DNA from: Actinomycetes bacterium
GTDB taxonomy: Bacteria > Actinomycetota > Actinomycetes > Actinomycetales > Microbacteriaceae
Assembly (NCBI GenBank): GCA_023386675.1
Contig: JAEWJG010000172.1
Location: 1-11,746, forward strand
DNA length: 11,746 nt
Direction: 5' to 3'
Shown here piece after piece: positions 4,925-11,746 of the stretch. Numbering within the stretch: position 1 is the first letter of the stretch; every line of letters begins with the position of its first letter. A model generated the notes under the pieces. That model searched no databases. It saw nothing but the letters and a program-made list of their open reading frames with translations, and was not told the origin of the DNA. Made by a program: the position numbers and the translations under genes.

Positions 4925-6163
4925 ATGCCCTGGACCCCGCCCGCCGATCGAGGCCTGGGCGCGCGCCCGGTGAGCGGCGCACCCGGACCGGAGCACTGGA
5001 CCCGGGGACCATGGTCCGACCGGACTCCCCCGCAGGGCGTCCGCTGGTTCGCCGCCGTCCTGGCCGCGCTGCTCCAACTGCCCGCGATCGCCATCGCCGG
5101 GAGCAACGCCGCGAACGACCCGATCGCGCTCGGCTTCGCCCTCCTCGCGTTCGCCGCCTCCTTCGTGCTGCTCGCGGCGCGCCGGCACCCCGGACTGACC
5201 GTCGTCGTGATCGCCGCGCTCTGCGCTCCGGCCATCGCGATCACGACCGGGCCGCCGTTCTCCGTGGTGCCGCTCGCCTTCGCCGTCGTCAGCGCGGTCG
5301 TCCGCGGGGCCCGGGTGTGGGCATGGTGGACGCTGGCGGGCTTCGCCGTCGTCGGGCCCGCCGCCGCCTACCTGCTGCGCGGTAACCCGGCGGCCATGAT
5401 CCGGCCACTGATCGTCGCGCTCATCCTCTGCCTGCTGGTGGGCGTGGGCGAGGCGCTGCGCAACCGGGGCGAGCGATACCGGGAGGTCGCGCGCGCTGTC
5501 GCCGCCCGGCGCGAGGCCGCTGCCGAGGCGGAGCGGCTGCGCATCGCGCGCGAGCTGCACGACGTGCTGGCGCACTCGCTGTCGCAGATCAGCGTGCAGG
5601 CGGGCGTCGGCCTGCACCTGTTCGACTCACGGCCGGAGAAGGCCCGCGAGAGCCTCGAGGCGATCAAGACGACGAGCAGCCAGGCGCTGGAGGAGGTGCG
5701 CGGCGTCCTCGGGTTCCTCCGCGGGCCGGACGGCTACGCGGCCCGCTCCCCCGAGCCCGACCTGGCGCGCATCCCGGTACTCGTCGAGACGTACCAGCGC
5801 GCGGGGCTGCGCATCGCCTTCGAGAACGGGATCACGTCGACGCCGTCGGCCGCCGTGCAACTGGCGCTGTACCGGATCGTGCAGGAATCGCTCACCAACA
5901 TCGGCCGGCACGCTCAGGCGTCGCGGGTGGGCATCCGGCTGGACGAGGCGGACGGCTGGTACGTGCTGACGGTGCAGGACGACGGGCGCGGGCTGGCCGG
6001 CGCATCCGGTGCGGGCGACGGCGACGGAAAGGGGATGCTCGGGATGCGCGAACGCGCGGAGCTGCTCGGCGGCCGGTTCGAGACGCGCACTCCTGAGGGC
6101 GGAGGCCTGATCGTCGAGGCGCGCATCCCGGTGGCTCCGGCGGCCGAGGCGGCCGCGTCGTGA
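4925..6163 (+). CDS. Sensor histidine kinase, LiaS/DesK type (HisKA_3)
   Basis: A membrane sensor kinase of 412 aa. After a Pro/Gly-rich cytosolic N-tail (1-38) come about five or six TM segments (40-59, 66-86, 90-108, 112-127, 131-151, 157-175) with no large extracellular domain, then a coiled coil (178-206) into the HisKA_3 dimerisation domain. LRIARELHDVLAHSLS (205-220) holds the phosphoacceptor His212. The HATPase domain has the N box ESLTNIGRH (321-329, Asn325), DDGRGL (352-357) and the G2 box GKGMLGMRERAELLGG (368-383). Such intramembrane-sensing kinases respond to envelope stress or membrane state. It overlaps the regulator gene by 4 nt (GTGA), so the two are a translationally coupled cognate pair. 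It is probably leaderless (TAGCAT, 6 nt, ATG). Unlike the kinase-like protein at 3160-4035, all catalytic motifs are intact. Confidence 0.95.
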   Translation: MPWTPPADRGLGARPVSGAPGPEHWTRGPWSDRTPPQGVRWFAAVLAALLQLPAIAIAGSNAANDPIALGFALLAFAASFVLLAARRHPGLTVVVIAALCAPAIAITTGPPFSVVPLAFAVVSAVVRGARVWAWWTLAGFAVVGPAAAYLLRGNPAAMIRPLIVALILCLLVGVGEALRNRGERYREVARAVAARREAAAEAERLRIARELHDVLAHSLSQISVQAGVGLHLFDSRPEKARESLEAIKTTSSQALEEVRGVLGFLRGPDGYAARSPEPDLARIPVLVETYQRAGLRIAFENGITSTPSAAVQLALYRIVQESLTNIGRHAQASRVGIRLDEADGWYVLTVQDDGRGLAGASGAGDGDGKGMLGMRERAELLGGRFETRTPEGGGLIVEARIPVAPAAEAAAS

Positions 6164-6822
6164 TCCGCGTGCTGCTCGCCGACGACCAGCTGCTGGTCCG
6201 CGCCGGCTTCCGGGCCCTGCTGGAGTCGGAGGACGACGTCGAGGTGGTCGGCGAGGCCGGCACCGGCCGCGAGGCGGTCGAGCTCGTGCGCCGCACGCAT
6301 CCCGACGTCGTGCTCATGGACATCCGGATGCCCGACGGCGACGGCCTGTGGGCGACGGAGGAGATCGTGGCCGACCCTTCGCTGGCCGGGACGCGCATCG
6401 TCATCGTCACGACGTTCGAGCTCGACGAGTACGTCGCGCAGGCCATCGTCGCGGGCGCGAGCGGCTTCCTCGTGAAGGACACCGAGCCGGTCGAGCTGAT
6501 CCGCGCTGTGCGGGTCGTCGCGGCCGGCGACGCGCTCCTCTCCCCCGGCGTGACCCGCCGCCTGATCGAGCGGGTATCGGGCGGGCTGCGGCCCGCACCG
6601 GACTCGGCGCAGCTCGCCCAGCTGACCGACCGGGAGCGCGAAGTGCTCGCCCTCGTCGCGCACGGACTCACGAACACGGAGATCGGCGAGCGGCTCTACC
6701 TCAGCCCGCTCACCGCGAAGACACACGTGTCTCGCATCATGACCAAGCTCGATGCGCGCGACCGCGTGCACCTCGTCGTGCTCGCCTACGAGACCGGCCT
6801 GGTCCAGCCCGGCTGGCAATAG
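6160..6822 (+). CDS. NarL/LuxR-family response regulator
   Basis: A DNA-binding response regulator of 220 aa, full family length. The receiver domain (about 1-118) has the acidic pair Asp8-Asp9, the phosphorylation site Asp54 in VVLMDIRMPDGDG, Thr84/Thr85 and Lys106 in FLVKDTEP. A linker leads to a LuxR-type helix-turn-helix (about 153-217): LTDREREVLALVAHGLTN, then EIGERLYLSPLTAKTHVSRI with the recognition helix. It starts at GTG inside the kinase stop codon (GTGA overlap), so it depends on translation of the kinase gene. Family members bind short inverted repeats as dimers, which makes the two TACTCC palindromes (4536 and 4841) the obvious candidate targets; this is inferred. A hairpin shared with the tRNA-Asn gene follows the stop. 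Confidence 0.96.
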   Translation: MIRVLLADDQLLVRAGFRALLESEDDVEVVGEAGTGREAVELVRRTHPDVVLMDIRMPDGDGLWATEEIVADPSLAGTRIVIVTTFELDEYVAQAIVAGASGFLVKDTEPVELIRAVRVVAAGDALLSPGVTRRLIERVSGGLRPAPDSAQLAQLTDREREVLALVAHGLTNTEIGERLYLSPLTAKTHVSRIMTKLDARDRVHLVVLAYETGLVQPGWQ

Positions 6823-6836
6823 CCGCACACGAAGAA

Positions 6837-6861
6837 GGCCCCCACCCGGAGGGTGAGGGCC
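6837..6861. terminator. Terminator hairpin between the regulator gene and tRNA-Asn
   Basis: Segments 6837-6847 and 6851-6861 form an 11-bp stem with one mismatch around loop GGA. On the minus strand it is followed by TTCTTCG, so it can end the tRNA-Asn transcript 6 nt after the mature 3' end. It also stands 14 nt after the regulator stop codon and may serve the + strand operon too. Confidence 0.65.
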
Positions 6862-6866
6862 GTTCG

Positions 6867-6939
6867 CTCCCCGACTTGGACTCGAACCAAGAACCTGCCG
6901 GTTAACAGCCGGCTGCTCTGCCAATTGAGCTATCGAGGA
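6867..6939 (-). tRNA. tRNA-Asn (anticodon GTT)
   Basis: A complete cloverleaf on the minus strand: acceptor stem 6933-6939 with 6868-6874 (one G-U), D arm GCTCAATTGGCAGAGC, anticodon loop CTGTTAA giving GTT, and T loop TTCGAGT. The discriminator base is G at 6867, as expected for Asn. CCA is not encoded. It has its own promoter candidate and a terminator, so it is a single-gene unit. Confidence 0.96.
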
Positions 6940-6958
6940 ATGCTTGATCAGCGAAGCC

Positions 6959-6988
6959 ACTCTAGCAAGCTTCCGGGCCCCTCGTGAA
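6959..6988 (-). promoter_or_regulatory. Promoter candidate for tRNA-Asn
   Basis: On the minus strand TTCACG (6983-6988; four matches to TTGACA) and TAGAGT (6959-6964; fits TANNNT) are 18 bp apart, with TAGAGT about 20 nt before the mature tRNA 5' end, leaving room for a short leader removed by RNase P. Confidence 0.45.
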
Positions 6989-7018
6989 ATCGGCCGAGCG
7001 TCCCGGGTGCGTCGCCCC

Positions 7019-8032
7019 TCAGTAGCCCGCTGCGGGGTCCACGACGCCGACGAAACGGCCGTCGTCGAGGAACGCCCGCACGTTCTGCCGGATGCGCTCC
7101 GCCAGCAGCGGCGCGGTCATCTCGGGGGTGTCCGCCTGGTGCGGCGTGACGATGACGTTCGGCTCGTCCCAGAGCGGATGACCCTCGGGCAGCGGCTCGG
7201 GATCGGTCACATCCAGTCCAGCGCCCGCGATGGCGCCCGACCGCAGCGCGTCCAGCAGCGCGTCCGTGTCGACCAGGCCGCCGCGGGCGATGTTGACGAG
7301 ATATGCCGTCTCCTTCATGGCCGCGAATTCGGGCGCGCCGAACAGCCGCCGAGTCCCCTCGGTCAGCGCCGCGGCGACGACGACGAGGTCCGCCGACGGG
7401 AGCACCTCCGCCAGCGCCGAAGCGGTCACCGTGCGGACTGCGCCCTCCACCGGCGCCGACGACCGGCGGACGATGGTCACCCGCGCGCCGAACGGCTCCA
7501 GCAGCCGCATCAGCTCCAGCGCGATGCCGCCCGCGCCGACGATCACCACGTCGAGGCCGTACAAGGAGCGACCCTCCGGCTCGGTCGCCCACGACCGCGC
7601 GCGCACCCGCTTCGGGATCACCCGCAGCAGCGCGAGGCTCAGGACGAGCGCGTGCTCGGCGACCGGCTGCGCGTAGGCGCCCTTCGCGCTGGTCCAGACC
7701 AGGCCCGGCCGGTCCTCCGACGCGAGGATGCCGGCGAACGCATCCACCCCCGCGAACGGCAGCTGCACCCAGCCGATGCCGGGATGCGCCTCCAGCACAG
7801 CCGGGAACGCGGCCGCATCCTTATTCGACAGCCAGACCACGCCGCGGGTGCGGTCCGACAGCGGCTCGACCGTGCCGCCGGCCGCCTCCACCGCGTCCAC
7901 GAACTGCTGCTCCGCCTCGGGGAGCACCGCGATCGGTCCAGGCGTCGGCCGGCGGTCCGCCGGGAGAGCGGTCACCTCGTCGGCCATCACCGCGCGGTGC
8001 CGCGGGGCGTTCGTCGTCTCGTCCGTGCTCAT
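7019..8032 (-). CDS. D-isomer-specific 2-hydroxyacid dehydrogenase
   Basis: An NAD(P)-dependent oxidoreductase of 337 aa, close to family length, that would interconvert a 2-keto acid and a D-2-hydroxy acid in the cytosol. The nucleotide-binding motif is VVIVGAGGIALELMRLL (162-178; GxGxxA rather than GxGxxG). After the second strand come Arg189-Arg190, which favours NADP(H) over NAD(H) (inference). The catalytic triad is recognisable as Arg250 (NIARGGLVD), Glu279 (DVTDPEPLPEGHPLW) and His298 (VTPHQAD). The start at 8032 overlaps the stop of the upstream ATPase gene (ATGA) and has a GGGAGAG site; an internal Met16 is the alternative. As the last gene of the peptide-type ABC operon it may act on an imported compound or a breakdown product. 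The exact substrate is unknown. Confidence 0.9.
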   Translation of the reverse strand: MSTDETTNAPRHRAVMADEVTALPADRRPTPGPIAVLPEAEQQFVDAVEAAGGTVEPLSDRTRGVVWLSNKDAAAFPAVLEAHPGIGWVQLPFAGVDAFAGILASEDRPGLVWTSAKGAYAQPVAEHALVLSLALLRVIPKRVRARSWATEPEGRSLYGLDVVIVGAGGIALELMRLLEPFGARVTIVRRSSAPVEGAVRTVTASALAEVLPSADLVVVAAALTEGTRRLFGAPEFAAMKETAYLVNIARGGLVDTDALLDALRSGAIAGAGLDVTDPEPLPEGHPLWDEPNVIVTPHQADTPEMTAPLLAERIRQNVRAFLDDGRFVGVVDPAAGY

Positions 8033-8916
8033 GCCGTCTCTCCCGATCCGTCCTTCTTCGCGGCGCGGCGCGTCGCCGCCCGCTGCGGCCGCCGCTCGGT
8101 GCGCTGCTGCGGCGGGTTCAGCGCCTTCGCGAGACCGGCCACGAAGGGATGCGCAGGATCCGCGAGCACCTCCTCGATCGGCCCGTAGCCGACCGGCCGG
8201 CCGCCCTGCAGCACCAGTGACGTGTCCGTCGCGCGGCGCAGCACGGCGAGGTCGTGGCTGACGACGACCGCCGAGAAGCCCTCGTGCGTCCGAAGCTGGG
8301 CGAGCAGGTCGATCACCGCATCCCGGACGGTCGCGTCGATGCCCGCGGTCGGCTCGTCGGCGACCAGGATGGTCGGCCCGAGCACCAGCGCACGCGCCAG
8401 GGCGACGCGCTGCCGCTGCCCGGAGCTGAGCTCGTACGGGTACTTGTTCAGCACAGAGAGCGGCAGGTGCACGGTGTCGAGCATGGTCGCCGCCCGCGCC
8501 CCGGCCGCACGCTTCGGATAGTGCGCGTCGCGCTCGAAGATCGGCAGCGCGACGTTGTCCTGGACGCTCAGCGAGGGCTCCAGGGTCGCCGCGGCCTCCT
8601 GCGGCAGGTACCCGACGTGGAAGGTCACCTCGGCCAGGTCGCGCTTGCGCGCCTTGCGGAGCTTGTGCCCGAGCACCGACGCCTCCCCGCCGCTGATCCG
8701 CGGGCCGGGATCGGACGCCCGCGCCGGGAGCACGTGGCCGGCCAGCACCCGCGCGAGAGTGCTCTTGCCGGACCCGGTCTCGCCGAGCACCCCGAGCACC
8801 TGCCCGCGTTCCAGATGGAAGCTCACCCCGCGCAGGGCCACGCACGATGTGCTGGGGCCCCGCGCGGGATATTCGACCGAAAGGTCGCTGACGACGATGG
8901 CGGGCTCGGAACTCAC
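8029..8916 (-). CDS. Third ABC-transporter ATPase of the peptide-importer operon
   Basis: A complete single nucleotide-binding domain of 295 aa in the peptide/nickel (Dpp/Opp) class. Walker A is GETGSGKS (45-52), Q-loop Gln106 in GYLPQE, signature LSSGQRQR (163-170), Walker B ILVADE (183-188) and switch His221. An oligopeptide-type C-terminal motif (DPAHPFVAGLAKAL) is followed by an unusual basic tail (about 272-288, rich in Arg). The GTG start lies 10 nt after the stop of the fused ATPase gene; TAGGG ahead of it may be a weak ribosome-binding site and includes that stop codon. The stop overlaps the dehydrogenase start. The fused ATPase already supplies two domains, so this one is surplus to a standard importer; it might pair with another permease or be regulatory. 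Confidence 0.92.
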   Translation of the reverse strand: MSSEPAIVVSDLSVEYPARGPSTSCVALRGVSFHLERGQVLGVLGETGSGKSTLARVLAGHVLPARASDPGPRISGGEASVLGHKLRKARKRDLAEVTFHVGYLPQEAAATLEPSLSVQDNVALPIFERDAHYPKRAAGARAATMLDTVHLPLSVLNKYPYELSSGQRQRVALARALVLGPTILVADEPTAGIDATVRDAVIDLLAQLRTHEGFSAVVVSHDLAVLRRATDTSLVLQGGRPVGYGPIEEVLADPAHPFVAGLAKALNPPQQRTERRPQRAATRRAAKKDGSGETA

Positions 8917-8926
8917 ACCATCGACC

Positions 8927-10611
<1,685 letters not shown>

Positions 10612-10615
<4 letters not shown>

Positions 10616-11682
10616 GGACGCACCTCGATTCCGTGCTGATCGAACGATTCCCCGCCCTCGAGGCCGTCCACCCCTCCGGGGCCGGCGACGAGGGGGCCGC
10701 CCGGGACGACGGAGGTCTCCGCGACCTCGCCCGACGCCACGGCTGCGCGACGGCGGCCGCGCAGACGCGGGTCGGCCAGGTCGTTCAGGCTCTCGCCGAC
10801 GAGGGTGATGCCGAGCACCACGAGCACGATCGCGAGGCCCGGGTAGATGGACGTCCACCAGATGCCGCTGGTGACGTCGTCGGTGGCCTTGTTGAGGTCG
10901 TACCCCCACTCGGCGGCCGCCGTCGGCTCGATGCCGAAGCCGAGGAAGCCGAGGCCCGCGAGGGTCAGGATCGCCTCCGACGAGTTCAGCGTGAAGATCA
11001 GCGGCAGCGTGCGGGTGGAGTTGCGCAGCACGTGACGGAACATGATCCGCCCGTTGCTCGCGCCGACGACCTTCGCCGCCTCGACGTACGCCTCGGCCTT
11101 GATCCGGACGACCTCCGAGCGGATCACCCGGAAGTACTGCGGGATGTAGACCACTGTGATCGAGATCGCCGCCGCGAGGATGCCGCCCCACAGGCTCGAC
11201 TGGCCGCCGCTGATAGCGATGGCCATGACGATGGCGAGCAGCAGCGACGGGAACGCGTAGATCGCGTCGCAGACGACGACCAGGATCCGGTCGAGCCAGC
11301 CACCGAAGTATCCCGAGATCAGTCCGAGCAGGACGCCGAGGAAGATCGACAGGATGACGGCCACGATGATCACGAGGATCGCGGTCTGCGCCCCCCAGAT
11401 CACACGCGAGAACACGTCGTAGCCGCCGGAGGTGGTGCCCCAGATGTGCGCGGCGCTCGGCGGCTGCTGCGCGCCGAACGACGTGCCGTCGGAGCGCGAC
11501 TGGGCGAAGCCGTACGGCGCGATCAGCGGCGCGAAGATCGCGGTCAGGATGAACAGGACGGTGAGCACGAGGCCCACGACGAGCATCCCGCGCTGGAGGC
11601 CGACGCTCTGGCGGAGCTGGTGGACGACGGGCAGGCGGTCCCAGAGGGAGCGCTTGCGGGAGGTGAGAGCAGCCGTGGACAT
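10612..11682 (-). CDS. ABC importer permease, DppC/OppC type
   Basis: An inner-membrane permease subunit of 356 aa. After a basic N-tail (1-32) comes the first TM (33-55) of the OppC_N region, then the binding-protein-dependent transport domain with about five more TM segments (100-125, 137-158, 166-183, 232-250, 277-297). The EAA loop that docks on the ATPases is AYVEAAKVVGASNGRIMFRH (198-217). The family's conserved end NDLADPRLRGR (300-310) is followed by a 46-residue Gly/Pro/Val-rich tail not typical of the family. The ATG at 11682 has GAGGT upstream and lies one base after the stop of the partner permease; its own stop overlaps the fused ATPase start. It belongs to the same operon and would form the channel with the permease entering from the right edge. 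Confidence 0.94.
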
Positions 11683-11683
11683 C

Positions 11684-11746
11684 TCAGTACCTCACTCTCG
11701 GATCGATGAGGGCCGCGATGATGTCGACCACGAAGTTGGTGAGGGT
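11684..11746 (-). CDS. 3' end of an ABC importer permease, DppB/OppB type (partial)
   Basis: The last 20 residues of a permease that begins beyond the right edge. The end NFVVDIIAALIDPRVRY is the characteristic C-terminus of DppB-type permeases (last TM helix then the 'LDPR-x-RY' close). The TGA stop lies one base before the ATG of the DppC-type gene, the normal B-C order in these operons. The substrate-binding protein gene, not seen here, would usually lie further upstream and would say most about the cargo. Confidence 0.85.
   Translation of the reverse strand, partial: TLTNFVVDIIAALIDPRVRY

Noticed and set aside
2528..5617. A 1029-codon minus-strand open frame
   Set aside because: It runs antisense across def and the start of the sensor kinase gene and through the SHOCT and kinase-like genes in a wrong frame. 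The product is Arg/Gly/Pro-rich without domains, so it is a GC-rich artefact.

Overview
The window is G+C-rich and densely coded. Gene order, codon choice and protein families point to a high-G+C actinobacterium. Close resemblance of the histidine-kinase-like, SHOCT and DMT-type proteins to what is usual in Microbacteriaceae (Leifsonia-like) suggests that family, but this is recognition by eye, not a search. No insertion sequence, phage gene, CRISPR array or origin was seen, and no gene-free stretch exceeds about 175 bases.

Layout. Positions 1-140 hold at most the 3' end of a + strand gene. The minus strand then carries tRNA-Met(CAT), a GT4 glycosyltransferase and a 9-10-TM DMT-type transporter. 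The peptide deformylase gene def diverges from the transporter over about 40 bp. Convergent with def is a minus-strand pair: a one-TM SHOCT-domain protein followed by a histidine-kinase-like protein that has lost its phosphoacceptor histidine. Divergent from that pair, on the + strand, are a 69-residue very acidic protein and a complete LiaS/LiaR-type (NarL/LuxR family) two-component pair. tRNA-Asn(GTT) on the minus strand closes this segment. From about 7019 to the right edge runs one minus-strand operon of a peptide/nickel-type ABC importer: permease B (only its end), permease C, a fused double ATPase, a third single ATPase, and a D-2-hydroxyacid dehydrogenase.

How the parts may work together. 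The central cell-envelope-stress-like locus (3160-6822) is the most unusual part. A 16-bp palindrome lies upstream of the two-component operon, and a 13/16 copy lies in the divergent region between the SHOCT gene and the acidic-protein gene. Their centres are 76.5 and 66.5 bp from the predicted transcription starts, one helical turn apart, so both + strand promoters are plausible targets of the same response regulator. The two + strand genes and def share the geometry TANNNT-6 nt-ATG expected for leaderless mRNAs. In the importer operon most junctions overlap or nearly touch, so the dehydrogenase is probably made together with the transporter and may act on an imported compound; the substrate cannot be told from sequence.
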